DNA of 64,000 bases from NCBI GenBank assembly GCA_012862575.1, contig BLSF01000005.1, positions 806,001 through 870,000 of the forward strand, in the 5' to 3' direction. This document shows, one piece after another, positions 33,161 through 43,743 of the stretch. The stretch is from Parietichytrium sp. I65-24A (lineage: Eukaryota; Sar; Bigyra; Thraustochytrida; Thraustochytriidae). A model generated the notes under the pieces. It ran no database searches. It was not told the origin of the DNA and was given only the letters and a program-made list of their open reading frames with translations. How positions within the stretch are numbered: position 1 is the stretch's first letter; each line of letters starts with the position of its first letter. Made by a program: the position numbers and the translations under genes.

Positions 33161-33930
33161 GGATGGCTCTGTTGGATATTGTAAATTTGACGTTTGACAT
33201 GTTGAGCTTAAAGGCTTTTGAGAGACGGTGTGTGAGTGATGGGGCGATGGCAATGGCAATGGTGACGGAAGGTTTGTTGACTTGGAGAAAAGAAGACCTG
33301 CTCGCGAATGTGTACACGGGTATGTATTTATGCTTTGCTAGCCGCAAGCGGGCACGCGGATACCGTCTAAATCTCTGTGCGAATGCTTGAGGGCGCTCTC
33401 ATTTTCATTGTGGAAAGAAAGTCCACGCTCACTCGGTGATGTACGGCGCGATTCGTGAAGATGTCGAGCTCGGTCTCTTTGGCGGGTGTGGATAGGCTGG
33501 AATGAGAACTCAGCATAGATCGCGCAGGTTAGTTCAAATCGACATGCGAGAAGCGTGCTTTGTTTGGGCGTGAAGGCTAATGCCACAACAGCATCATGGC
33601 AGCAGAGTGCCGAAGAATCTCGGAACTCAATTATTTCTCATATTGCTTCGTCAACGCATCTGGAAGGAACATCAAAAGAAGCAACGCAAATGCGAGGCTA
33701 GAAGGGGCCTCTGCGCGAGGAGGACAGCGAATCAGGCCACGCAAAAAGTGTCTGTTCGTGACATGGGATGATCTTGAGGAATGGAACGAATCGAAAATTT
33801 AACCTTTGTTTTTTAGAGAGGATCAAAGCAACTGCGCCCCTAGCAACTGGGTTGCACATCGTTGAAACGTCAAAAGATGGCCGGTCCAAGCTTTCGACAG
33901 ACTCAAGTCAAAATTTGAAGGAGTAAGAAA

Positions 33931-34737
33931 TCATGCCTCCAAGTCTCTTGCCTTTACGCGCTGCGAGTTCAAGCGAAAGCAGCCGTACATCGTTAGTAAA
34001 ACTGCCCCAGCAAAGACCAGCGAGCTTGTGCTGCTACTTATGACTGGCTCTTGAAGCTCGGCGATGCCTATTTCCGGCTCCTCCACCCCCGGCTCCACTA
34101 CCCCATCTGGATTCACTTTCGCCGACTGAGGCTTCAGAATCGTAAAATTTTTGATGCAGCTCAAAAGTGGAAAGTTTTTCTTGAGATACGCGTTTCCCTC
34201 GGACTGGATCAGGTTTTGCTGCGGAGATCTAGGCCCGTCGCTCATCACCATGAGCTTGTCTACTTCCTCCATTCCGCTCTCGACCACGGCAAATGGTGTG
34301 AATCCCATCGAGTCCAAACGAGAGTTGTCGGCATAGTTGATAAAGAATTGAAACGTCCTCGTATTAGGGCCGCTCGTCGCAAATGAAACGTACCCGCGCT
34401 TATTCGATGCAAGCGCAGACCTCGGGTCGTCCGGGATTGGCACTTTCCACGCCGCCGAACTCTTCGGATCCGCTGGAATTCCAGCCTGCGCCACAAACCT
34501 GGGAATGACCCTGAAGAAGCAAGCATCATCGTAGAACGAAGCCTCCAACAGCTTTTTAAACTGCTCCGCACCCTTTGGCGACCATTCCGGCACGATCTTA
34601 AACTTGACAGTCCCTACGCTCGGCGGCGAAAAGTGTTCCACAACCATACTCGCATAAAACGGCTCCATATCATCGCCTCCTTCCACAGTGCACTGGGCCG
34701 CCAGCCCGCACAGTGCAAGCACTCCCAAAACCCGCAT
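33931..34737 (-). CDS. Cyclophilin-type peptidyl-prolyl isomerase, secretory pathway, membrane-anchored
   Basis: 268 aa from ATG 34737, ending with TGA. Residues 1-17 ('MRVLGVLALCGLAAQC') look like a signal peptide. A cyclophilin domain spans about 28-200: 'VKFKIVPEWSPKGAEQFKKL', 'FFRVIPRFVAQAG', 'GPNTRTFQFFINYADNSRLD' and 'FAVVESGMEEVDKL'. The catalytic Arg in FFRV is present, whereas the usual G-F-M-x-Q-G-G-D loop is altered to RFVAQAGIPAD. A C-terminal hydrophobic segment at about 238-256 ('SLVFAGAVLLTMYGCF') is followed by a basic tail. Cyclophilins speed Pro isomerisation during folding; this one would face the ER lumen, anchored by its tail. Whether the altered loop keeps activity is uncertain. 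Single exon. Confidence 0.85.
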   Translation of the reverse strand: MRVLGVLALCGLAAQCTVEGGDDMEPFYASMVVEHFSPPSVGTVKFKIVPEWSPKGAEQFKKLLEASFYDDACFFRVIPRFVAQAGIPADPKSSAAWKVPIPDDPRSALASNKRGYVSFATSGPNTRTFQFFINYADNSRLDSMGFTPFAVVESGMEEVDKLMVMSDGPRSPQQNLIQSEGNAYLKKNFPLLSCIKNFTILKPQSAKVNPDGVVEPGVEEPEIGIAELQEPVISSSTSSLVFAGAVLLTMYGCFRLNSQRVKARDLEA

Positions 34738-35321
34738 CCTGCTATCCTGCTATCCTGCTATCCTGCTATCCTGCTCCTTCCCGCACCGCTGTACCCTTCC
34801 TCCAATTATCCTCGGCAAATTTCGCTCACTCTGTCTCAACGATCGGTGAATTCGATGCCGGTATTGAGTATACGAGTCCGCGCGCTCGTTGGCAAACTGA
34901 CTTGGACGTTTCGATCAAGTTGTCAATGTCATTTGATAACTGGTAGATATGCTAAACATTAAGAGTTTTCGCACTTTCGTCGAAGGATGTGGATTTTGGA
35001 GATACGATAAGCTACATATTACATGGTGATGATCTTGGAGGATAAGATGGAGGATTGGAAATGCAATGCAATGCAATGCAATGGAGGCTGAAAGATTGGA
35101 AATGAAACAAACTCTCGTGCACCGGCACTGGAGCACTTGAGAATTGGAACCAGTGGTTTTTGCCGGTTCGATCCGATGAGCAAGATCATGCCTGTTGTGT
35201 CGATGTGGAGAGGCATGTTTTGTGTTGACAGTGAGTCGGGCGGTCTGGCTCTTGAAGACGCAGCGATTCAAATACGACTGCTTCAGGTGCATGCAAAAGC
35301 TGCCAGAAGCTGCGCTGGTGG
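34738..35321. other. Intergenic with CTGCTATC and GCAAT tandem repeats
   Basis: About four tandem units of TATCCTGC occupy 34739-34775, immediately upstream of the cyclophilin start codon, and (GCAAT)n lies at about 35060-35083. TGACAGTGAG occurs at 35226-35235. No gene is seen. Confidence 0.6.
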
Positions 35322-37160
35322 TCAAAAAGGAGGTGGCGGGTTCGCTGGTTGGAGGTAAAACTTTTTGTTTGCAATGTTGAGCTCGGAGAGCGGCTTTCCT
35401 GCCTCCGCTCCGTCCAGATACTTTCCACTCGTATCGTGGAGATCAAAGGCCTCCAAATTGGCGCACTCGTAATTGCGCCCGATTTGATTGATGAGATCTT
35501 GAAGCAAAGAATTTGAGGGCAGCTTGAAGACCTTGTCTTTTGAGTCAGTGAACTTGATCTTTACGAAAACAAAAGAACAATCTCCGCTCAACTTGGTGGA
35601 CGTTTGGGGTCCTTCTGCAGCAGACTCGACAGGAACAAATGGCAAGCGCTGCTGCGCCGATTCGTCTACTCGTGTTGGTGACGGGGTGCCGCCAAAGCGG
35701 TCGAGAAGCTCAACACTATTGAGGAGATCATAAGTCGGGAAACACCAACCGAAAGTGACTGGCCATCCTTTACATGCATCGAGCGAGGGATTGTCATCCT
35801 GAGATTTGAGAGGTTCTGATGCGGGCACGGAAGTCTTAGCCGCTTTCACCTCGCCTCCCGATGGAAGATGAACCGCAAAATGCCTCACACCCTTCACCTT
35901 AAGTAAGGATCCGACGAAGCCAGACTTTGCCCAAACCACCGCTCCTGGGCCAAATTTCTCAACGTACTTACGGAACTGGGCCTCGACCTTTTCCACAATA
36001 TTGAGCGGAGACAGACCCCTCACTAGAAGGCTTTGCTTCGCATCAATTCAGTGTACTTCACTCCCCTGAATGTATATAGGTTCCGTTAATAGGGCATCTG
36101 GTGTAGCAGAGGTGTTGTCTGCGTTCTCTTCTTGCTGCTCAAGCATCTGGTCCGCCTCTGTCTTGAACTCTATACCTGCGTCCATGAGATCCGAAAAGAG
36201 CTTTTCTTCTGCTGGTTGGCATACTTTTCTGCAAAGCTCTTCATGCATGTTGTGGCTTTTCGACTTGAGCTTGATTGCAGAATAATAGTCTTTGCTACCT
36301 AGTGAGATGGCTTCCTTTGCAAGACGCCACTCGGGCCTGGTCTCGATTTGACCAGGGTCGTCGGAATGCTCCATGTCAATCACGTTTTCCACTGCATCGC
36401 GCCCAACAAGTGCGAAAGCTAGCTCAGTGGTCGAGGTTTGCAGCTCTTTGGCCTTCAGCTCTAGCCACAACATTCCGCTGGGAACTTTCTTCTCGTTTTC
36501 TAAGAAGTCTTTCAGTAAACCCTCTCGCAACTGTGCTTCCTGCCATACCCGTTCAACGTTGCTATAAACGATGCCTTTCTGGCGCTCACGTATGAGGAGC
36601 GTGATTTGCTTTACTGAGAAACCCTTATTTTTCAGCGCTTGTTTCAGAGTGCGGTTATGGATCTTGAAGGGTGTACTAGTCACGTCAAGCGTCGCTTTGG
36701 TGAGAAGCTTCACAACGTCTTTGCCAACAGTCCGGCCATCCGTCCAGTGCGGAAACTCTCTCTTGCCTACAGATTTGGACTTGAGCTCCGAAGCAACGTC
36801 CACTTGTAGGGGCTTACAAACGAGCCCGCCATTCTCGTCTGGAGCGAAGAGCTTCGTGTGGGTTCTCAGTTCATGCATCACAAGCCCGCGCGCTCTCAAT
36901 AATTCTCCAGCCGCTGGATGCGCTGCATAGAATCTGCCAAGATTTTGTTGCCTCAGCTGTTTCTCCTGAATTTCATCGCTCGACAACCACAAATACAGCG
37001 TCCATACCGAGGCTTCCAAGCTGCCTTCTCTGGCATGCCGATATTTGGCGAGCTCGTCGACATCCATCTTCGTGGCGCTCAGCACCAACTTTGTCGTGGT
37101 CTGCGCTTTCGTGCTCTTTCGGGTTTGCTCTTGGTCAAGGTACTGACGCTGTGAAAACAT
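35322..37160 (-). CDS. CDIN1: CDIN1-like PD-(D/E)xK nuclease with ubiquitin-like tail, interrupted by an in-frame TGA
   Basis: One frame runs from ATG 37160 to the stop at 35322, 611 residues, broken only by TGA at 36048-36050. Before it: 'EEKLFSDLMDAGIEFKTEAD' and 'TPDALLTEPIYIQGSEVH'. After it: 'IDAKQSLLV' and 'VEKVEAQFRKYVEKFGPGAV', then 'GWCFPTYDLL'. Known CDIN1 (C15orf41), a nuclear partner of codanin-1, has TPD-x-x-L, then H-W-I-E-S-K, then R-F-G-P-G and a final C-F-P-T. The TGA thus sits on the conserved Trp (TGG), two residues before the catalytic acid of D-x-K. Residues after about 510 form an added region, its last 75 ('FVKIKFTDSKDKVFKLPSNS') like a ubiquitin fold. Without read-through the product ends at residue 370 and lacks the catalytic motif. 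A later start at 37067 is possible. Either a nonsense allele, a sequence error, or read-through. Confidence 0.75.
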
Positions 37161-38978
37161 GGGAAAACTGTACTATTCCCATCAACTCAAGTGAGTGAAC
37201 AGTATCGACCTTGCTCCATTATCTTCCTTTCCTTCTCAAGTTTACATGGTTAGGAAATTTCCCACTCCTGAATTATTATAAACATACAGCGACCTACCGC
37301 GCGTACTTAACGATCTGGTTGATGTATGGTAGGCAAAGTATGTTTTTGGAGGAAAGTTTGCGAGTAGGGAAGAAAATATCTTTGTGAATTCTAATGATTT
37401 TTATAGATGTTTGGGTGATGGTCCTCGAGTACTAGCGGGGTTGGGTAGCAGTCCTTGTGTTGTCAAAATTTGCGATTTAGACTTTGTCTCCCGCCGCAAT
37501 CAAAATTGACTGTGAAAGAAAGTGAGAACGTTCTGGTGGTCTGCGAAGATCTAACATCCTCGTACTCACTATCAACCAAATATTGACTGTGTGAGAGCTG
37601 GAAGCAAAGTTTTTTTTTGGTGTTGCAAAATGAAGCCAACCAACATACACTTCAATTTGACTCGGAGCTTCGTTGGGGTTTGCTTCGTTGGGGCCAGTCC
37701 CGAAAAAGAAGAACAACGAGCAGTTCGTCTCTGGAGAAGATTGAAAACCTGCAAAATGCAGGTGTTTGCTGGGTGGCGTTCTGTGGCATCAAACTGTTCT
37801 CCAGGGCATGCAAAAGTCTAGCCGAAACACGAAGTATTTATCGATATCGAGCTTTGCGGGACTGAGTTTCATCGCAAGTGATGTCATTGGCATATGCATA
37901 TGCATGGTTAAAATGCACAGCTTCAAAACATTTCTTCAAAAACCTATCAAAAGCTTCAAGCTTCTTCTTGATCAAGAAGCTGCACAACTGTGTTGCACGA
38001 TACGAAATATGCCCGCCTATCCATCCTCTACTCATCCATCCCTCCGTCCATCAAATTCCCACAGCGCTGATGGACGGCTGTTCTACTTTACATCTATAAT
38101 AGCTTACACTGTTTCCCCAGTTTCCTCTCACAGAACAAAGCCTTGCGACCGACCTGAGACTCAATCTGAACTGACATATCACTGTCAGAATGCGTCAGAA
38201 TAGAAGAAGCCTGGGCATGCCTGGGCCGTGTGTAAATTTACACAGAGAACCGCCACCGCCACCGCCACTTTTAAAAGCTTCAATGTACATAGAATGCAAT
38301 CGGTTTTACAAAATAGTTTTCAACTCACTGCAAAACGAAAGATTTATGATAACCATTGCAAACAAAGTCGATCAAAAGACTTTCCATTTACCATTCATCA
38401 ATCATCACAGTTTCAGCTTCAACTGAGATTGACTGACTGTGAATCGAGACCACAGCGATGGAAGAAAACATCAATCAACTTATAATGATTGATTAACTAT
38501 TTCATTTTCCACTCTGAGCATCTCTGAGCAATGCGATTAATGCGATGGGAAGATACAGTACTCCGAGTCCGACTCATAGTCAACGGTAATAATAACAATT
38601 AATATCTTTCATTCATTCATCAATCAATCAATCAATCAATCAATGAACATTGAGACTGACTGTGAACAAACAGTCTTCGTTTTGGCATGTGACCGAGGAC
38701 AGGTGAGGGGCAGCAAAGATACGCGTCTCGAAGGAACAGACTCGCGAATTCGTAACAATCTGCCGTTGTAAGTTGAGTTTGAGTTCACGGGGCCGGTCGA
38801 TGCGGTCGGATATGATATGATGATGATGATGAAGAAGAAGAAGACGAAGGCCAAGTTGAAGTTGAAAGTGGTGAAAGCGTGGATAGCGAGACTGGAACGA
38901 GGGAACTTACGTGTATGAGTGCGTGGGCGACCAATGGGCAGAATGGAGTGGCGATCGGCGCGCTGAGTGAACGGTAAC
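37161..38978. other. 1.8-kb divergent intergenic region
   Basis: Promoters of the CDIN1-like gene (-) and the glutamate-synthase-like gene (+) face away from each other here. It holds four TGACTGTGWRA-like copies (37508, 37586, about 38440, about 38650), (AATC)n at about 38614-38642, and (ATG)n/(AAG)n at about 38815-38850. A poly-T run lies near 37611. No gene is seen. Confidence 0.6.
38614..38642. repeat. (AATC)n microsatellite
   Basis: About seven tandem CAAT units following ATTC units. Confidence 0.9.
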
Positions 38979-40899
38979 ATGTTTAGGTCGGCAGGGGCGC
39001 GCAGCGCCGTGCTCATGGTGCGAAGGCACAACGCTTCGAGGCAGTGGGTGTGCATGCTTTCCAGCAAGTCTGATCCTGAGGCCACGAAGGATGATAAGAA
39101 CTTTTTTACGTGGGAGCGAAAGATGGGGACGCAGAGTGGAGGCTTGCCGGAGATCCTCGAACACTGGAACCGCAAGAACTTTTACATCGCAGGAGGCATC
39201 GGGACGGCGCTTGGAGCCGCCACCGTCGCATCGTGGGGACCCACGCTGGGATCTGCCGCGGTGGTAGGGTTGCTTGGCGGATACTGGGCTGTCGGATTGA
39301 ATGACATCCGCCAGACACGGCACTCCATTCGAAGCAACTTCCCTGTTCTCGGCCACATGAGGTATCTACTAGAGTCCATCAGACCAGAAATCAGGCAGTA
39401 TTTCATCGAAGGTGACGACGAGTCCAAGCCATTTAGCCGCGAGCAGAGGAGCATGGTTTACCAGCGTGCCAAGGGCATGGAAGACACCATGCCGTTCGGG
39501 ACACGCAGGGATGTGTACAAAGAGGGGTACGAATGGGTGAGCCACTCCATGTGGCCGACGGTGGTCAAGGAGGAGCACAAGAGGGTCATCATTGGTAACG
39601 CAGATTGCAAGCAAAAGTATTCCGCAAGCAGGCTCAACATCTCCGGAATGAGTTACGGAGCGCTGAGCGAGGCTGCCATCCGCGCTCTCAATACCGGGGC
39701 CAAGAAGGGAAACTTTTATCATAACACTGGCGAAGGAGGCATCAGCCGATTCCACATGGAGCCTGGTGGTGACATTGTGTGGAACATCGGTACCGGATAC
39801 TTTGGCTGCAGAGACAGCAAAACCGGCGGCTTTGACCCTGTACAATTCAAGGAGCGCGCGTCCGTCCCTCAGCTGAAAATGATTGAAATTAAGCTCTCCC
39901 AAGGAGCCAAGCCTGGTAAGTTGTCCTCTGCTCTATTTAACCTGAGCCCCCGAGCCTTGCGCATTGCACGGATGCACCTTATTGCTAACAATCCGCCTTA
40001 CTCTCGCAGCTCACGGAGGTATGCTCCCGGGAGCGAAAGTCACAGAAGCTATCGCAGAGGCGAGAGGCATCCAAGTCGGCGAAACGTGCAACTCGCCGCC
40101 AAGGCATTCGGCATTTTCCGACGCTCGAGGACTCATTAGATTTGTCGATCGCTTGCGGGAACTTTCCGATGGAAAACCTGTAGGCTTCAAGCTATGTATG
40201 GGAAGACCCCTGGAAGTTGCAGCGGTCGTTGGCGCAATGATCGAGATGGATGTGTACCCAGACTTCATTACCGTTGATGGCTCCGAAGGTGGAACTGGAG
40301 CTGCGCCTCCAGAATTCTCCAATCATGTTGGATGGCCGCTTGTAGATGCGCTAAACTTTGTGCATAATACTCTCGTTGGAGCAGGCGTCAGGGATAACGT
40401 TAAACTAATCGCCGCCGGAAAGCTTCTTTCTGGATTTTCCATGGTGCGCACTGTTGCGCTTGGTGCGGATGTTATGAATTCGGCGCGCGCCATGCTTTTT
40501 GCATTGGGTTGCATCCAGGCGCTCAAATGCAACACGAACAAATGTCCAACCGGAATCACCACGCAAGATCCTCAATTGGTAGCTGGCCTTGATGTCCCCG
40601 ACAAATCGGAGAGGGTGTGGCGCTACCAGCACAAGACACTCGAGAACTTCTTCGAAATGGTCGGCGCCATAGGCTTGGATGATCCTCGTGGGCTACGCCC
40701 GCAACATGTGATGCAGCGCTTAGCAGGTGGCACCCACTCTCAAAGCTACGCAGACATCTTTCCACCTCTTGAGACCGGCTGCCTTCTGAAGCCTGGTATC
40801 GTGAATCACCCTTCTAACGTTCAGATGATTTGGGAGCAAGGACAATTGCTCTTGAGAGGCACCCCTTTGAAGAGTATCCCATATAAGAGCGCGTTCTAA
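38979..40899 (+). CDS. FMN-binding glutamate-synthase-domain oxidoreductase (YerD type), membrane-anchored
   Basis: Exons 38979-39915 and 40010-40899; the 94-nt intron has GTAAGT, a CTAAC branch-like site and CAG. Total 608 aa. It is not a full glutamate synthase: the glutaminase domain is absent. The first 35 residues (M-F-R-S-A-G-A-R-S..., R-rich, few acids) look like an organelle targeting peptide. Two hydrophobic segments follow at about residues 70-108. Then comes the family signature 'NFPVLGHMRYLLESIRPEIR' and 'PFSREQRSMVYQRAKGMEDT'. The FMN domain has 'NISGMSYGALSEAAIRALN', 'NTGEGGISRFH' and 'DGSEGGTGAAPPEF'. The 3Fe-4S cysteines are kept as C-x5-C-x4-C in 'GCIQALKCNTNKCPTGI'. The reaction of stand-alone proteins of this group is not settled. 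The downstream gene is convergent. Confidence 0.88.
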
Positions 40900-41165
40900 C
40901 TCAGACGCTCGTGCCCTCAAGTAATAACTTATCATTTTAAAAAAAGTCAAGTCAAGGATATGGTACTCACACTGAAATCCAGCCTAGCCTTTTTCTCGAG
41001 CATCATATCGCGCAGGCTCAGACGCGGTGTGCAGACATTCATTCGTAAAGCTTTCATATTGGTTTCACAAGTCCTGTCTATTGATTCTCCTACTACTTAC
41101 CTCTCGCACCCAGCGAGTTTGAACCCATGAACGCAAGCCACTATAGCAGGATTTATCTCTGCGCA
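40900..41165. other. Intergenic, 3' side of the glutamate-synthase-like gene
   Basis: Nothing notable, apart from an A-run near 40936-40945. Confidence 0.5.
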
Positions 41166-41299
41166 CTATCGCTTGCTTCCGTGGGGACATGAACGTGGTG
41201 TTGGAGACTTGGCTCTGATTTCAGGCGGGGCAGCCTTGGTCGACTCCTCCTCCAATGCTCTCTCTTTTGAACCTCGAGATGCCCATGAATCAGAAAAAC
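41166..41299 (-). other. Possible alternative last exon of the RGG coiled-coil gene
   Basis: On the minus strand a good acceptor (TTTTGCATTTCAG) ends at 41300, followed by 134 nt open in one phase for 43 codons ('FSDSWASRGSKERALEEEST', 'PEIRAKSPTPRSCPHGSKR') to a TAG at 41166. Splicing from a weak GTGAAG donor inside the codon run W-R-E of the upstream frame would replace its last five or so residues with this tail. No strong GTAAGT donor was found, so the link is uncertain. Confidence 0.3.
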
Positions 41300-41443
41300 C
41301 TGAAATGCAAAAGAGTGAGTTTATTCTTGAGCAAAGAAAAGCTTCCCCATGATGAGAAATACAGGCTGAGACGGGGCAGTGTAGAGTGTTTTAAAAATTT
41401 AGATTAGAAAGGTAAAGTGAGTTGGGTTCTTCAACCGCAACGA

Positions 41444-43678
41444 TCAGGATTCTTCAGACTGAGCTTCACGCCACGCTCTGAAAGAAATGACATCATGGAA
41501 TTTTGCGGCAACGCCGTCACCAGTAGCATCCTCCCCTCCGACTTGGTCACGAAGCCAACCTTCAAGGCCTAAGATGATCTTGCCAGGGTCCTCAGCATTC
41601 TCGTAGGCCTCTGCTAAAACGCTCACAAACTGGCGTGTGACAAGTTGAGCGCTGATGCTGCCTTCGCCATTGGTTTTCAAGATTATTAAAAGATTGTGAT
41701 TGCAGATTTTGGTGAGCAAATCCTTTGCAGCTTGCCAGAATTGCTTGGAAGCAAACTTGCATTCCTTCAGACTACTAGCAAGCTCGGGGGAAGAGCGCGC
41801 AAATTGCCCGTGTAATTTGAGCAAGCCTTCCAAGATTGTTGCATCGTCTTCGAAAACGAAGACATCGCCCTCGCTATATTCCATGTGTTCCCGAAAAGCA
41901 TCGCGCTCTTGAGAATCTACGGAAAACAGCCAAGCGGGATCTTCATCTTCGCTCTCACCATCGTCATCGCCCTCGTTTGGCTCGGCGCCATCATTTTCCG
42001 AGTCGATTTCCTGCTCCGGATCAGGGCTTTCCAAGCCTGAAAAGGTCCCCGCCTTTTCATCCTGCTTCGCTGGCGACTGCTTCTGATTGCCCGGAGCGTC
42101 ATCCTCGTCGGCGACTACACCTTTGTGCTCTTCGAAAACTTCGTCATCGGTTTGCGCCGCGCTGATCTCTATAGGCTTTCGCTCGCGATACTGGTCCGCA
42201 AAATCTCCGGCCGGCTGACCTTGGGGGCGTGACTCGAGGTCCTGGATGACCTGAGCGCATCTCTCCAGGGACGCATTCGCATCTCGCAGCTTGTTGGTTA
42301 AATCAGCCACTTTCGCGTCTTTTGCCTTCACCTCAGCTTCTAAATTCTCTACACGAACCTTTAGATACGCTTCCTCTGCCTCTTTGACTTCAATATCGAT
42401 TGCCTTGAAACTTATATCGCGGTGCAATGATCCAATCTCGTCTTCCTTTAGGCTGAGTTCCCGCTCGGTGTCGCGCAGCTTGTCTTCCAGCTCGTGTAAC
42501 CGCTTTTCGAGCATCGCCGAAGCCTCTCCGCCGTACTTTGCGACAGATCCACCCTGCCTTCGCTTCAAGCTCTCAATCTCTGCAAGCGCATTCTTCTTTT
42601 CTCCCTCGGCTTTCTTCCATTGAAGCTGAAATTGGTCCCTTTGCTTTTCCAGGTCCCCTCGAGTTTTGGCGAAAGAACCCAGTACATTGTTAAGCATACG
42701 TACCTCTTCGTCCTTCTTGTTCGACGCGTCCATGGTCGTTTCGAGTTGAGCCTTCAGCTCTATGTTTTCTGTTTTCATAGTTTCATTGCTTTTGCGGTAC
42801 TGCAAGACTTCATCTTGAAGCGCTGTCAAAGCCGAAGACAGCGCGCTGACTTGTGACTTTGCCGCCATTTTCTCAGCCTCAGCTACTGCAAGTTTGGCTG
42901 CGTCCTCGGCGTGCCTATCTCCCCCCCTTGAGCCTGGCCGACCGCTGCCCTTATGACCCTGATGTTGATGCTGGTGCTCCCCGTGGTGATCGTGGCTGTT
43001 GCTCGGATGGCCATGGTGCCCATGACTATGATTGTACCCGTGCCCATGACCGTGACCGTGACCTTGACCATGGTGCTGCTGGGTACCACCTGAGGAATGT
43101 ACAGCCCGATCGGAGGAGTTTTGATGCTGTTGATGCTGGTTATGGCTATTGTGTGCTTGAGCGTGCTGAGAATGACTATGTGATTGCCCGTGCCCTTGCG
43201 GGTTTGAGGACGAGGAATTTGGCCGCTTGTTAGAGTTCGATCTCTTACCGTCGCCGTTCGCCCTTTGCTGTGTGGGCGGCATGGGCGGCAGCGCATTCCC
43301 GAGCGCAGAAACCCTCTCCTTGGCCTCCCTCTTCTCGCTTCTTTCCGGCTTAGCATCTTCACTAGTACCGGTCGATCGATATACATTCCCAAGAGCACTT
43401 TTAGCAAACCCGCCCTGCTGCGAAGCCTGGGCACTTTGACCTTGCTTGCCGGCAGAAGACGTCGATGAGCTACGTCGGTTCAATTTTCTCGCATCTTGCT
43501 CGGAATCCGCCCTGCCTTTCGCAGCCCGGTCATTTCCATTTGATCTGTCGCCTCTCCCGCGGCCTCTTCCACGACCTCTTCCGCGCCCGCCTGACGAAGA
43601 CCCTTGGTTCTGCTGCTGCGCATTCTGCTGCGAATTTTGCTGCTTGGGCCTGCCTCGAGGCTTCTTGTTCGCTTCCAT
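41444..43678 (-). CDS. RGG/His-rich coiled-coil protein, unknown function
   Basis: 744 aa from ATG 43678. Frames open further upstream only translate a minisatellite. The N-terminus has 'MEANKKPRGRPKQQNSQQN', a Q-rich run and an RGG-like box (about 30-42, repeated G-R), which often binds RNA. About residues 155-250 are rich in His, Ser, Asn and Gly (H-G-H-G-H-G stretches), a possible metal-binding or condensate-forming segment. A long coiled coil spans about 260-490 ('ELKAQLETTMDASNKKDEEV', 'KLRDTERELSLKEDEIGSLH'). An acidic linker follows, then a helical C-terminal domain of about 150 residues ('FASKQFWQAAKDLLTKICNH', 'AQLVTRQFVSVLAEAYENAE'). An RNA-granule or translation-related scaffold is plausible but not shown. 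An alternative last exon may lie at 41166-41299. Confidence 0.78.
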   Translation of the reverse strand: MEANKKPRGRPKQQNSQQNAQQQNQGSSSGGRGRGRGRGRGRGDRSNGNDRAAKGRADSEQDARKLNRRSSSTSSAGKQGQSAQASQQGGFAKSALGNVYRSTGTSEDAKPERSEKREAKERVSALGNALPPMPPTQQRANGDGKRSNSNKRPNSSSSNPQGHGQSHSHSQHAQAHNSHNQHQQHQNSSDRAVHSSGGTQQHHGQGHGHGHGHGYNHSHGHHGHPSNSHDHHGEHQHQHQGHKGSGRPGSRGGDRHAEDAAKLAVAEAEKMAAKSQVSALSSALTALQDEVLQYRKSNETMKTENIELKAQLETTMDASNKKDEEVRMLNNVLGSFAKTRGDLEKQRDQFQLQWKKAEGEKKNALAEIESLKRRQGGSVAKYGGEASAMLEKRLHELEDKLRDTERELSLKEDEIGSLHRDISFKAIDIEVKEAEEAYLKVRVENLEAEVKAKDAKVADLTNKLRDANASLERCAQVIQDLESRPQGQPAGDFADQYRERKPIEISAAQTDDEVFEEHKGVVADEDDAPGNQKQSPAKQDEKAGTFSGLESPDPEQEIDSENDGAEPNEGDDDGESEDEDPAWLFSVDSQERDAFREHMEYSEGDVFVFEDDATILEGLLKLHGQFARSSPELASSLKECKFASKQFWQAAKDLLTKICNHNLLIILKTNGEGSISAQLVTRQFVSVLAEAYENAEDPGKIILGLEGWLRDQVGGEDATGDGVAAKFHDVISFRAWREAQSEES

Positions 43679-43743
43679 CTTCGGATGATCAAACTCCGAG
43701 GGACAACGATCGTCCCGAGCGTGAACTCCTTTTTGGCGAACGA

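Larger units (their letters stand above)
32374..33930. other. 1.6-kb intergenic between POLD1 and cyclophilin
   Basis: It contains CCACAATR repeats (32457-32500), (GAATGTAT)n (about 32616-32682), (ACTC)n (32687-32707) and an A/T-rich GAAAATT minisatellite (about 33035-33160). A 68-codon plus frame at 33596-33802 is unsupported. Confidence 0.6.

Noticed and set aside
33596-33802. 68-codon plus frame with ATG
   Set aside because: No family, no helix or motif of note, and no transcription signals; could be real but cannot be supported.
35150-35180. GGTTCGATCC B-box-like sequence
   Set aside because: Flanking bases do not form a T-stem and no A box is placed correctly upstream.
36048-36050. Selenocysteine or codon reassignment as explanation of the TGA
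   Set aside because: The position is a Trp in homologs, not Cys/Sec, and TGA ends other genes in the window normally.
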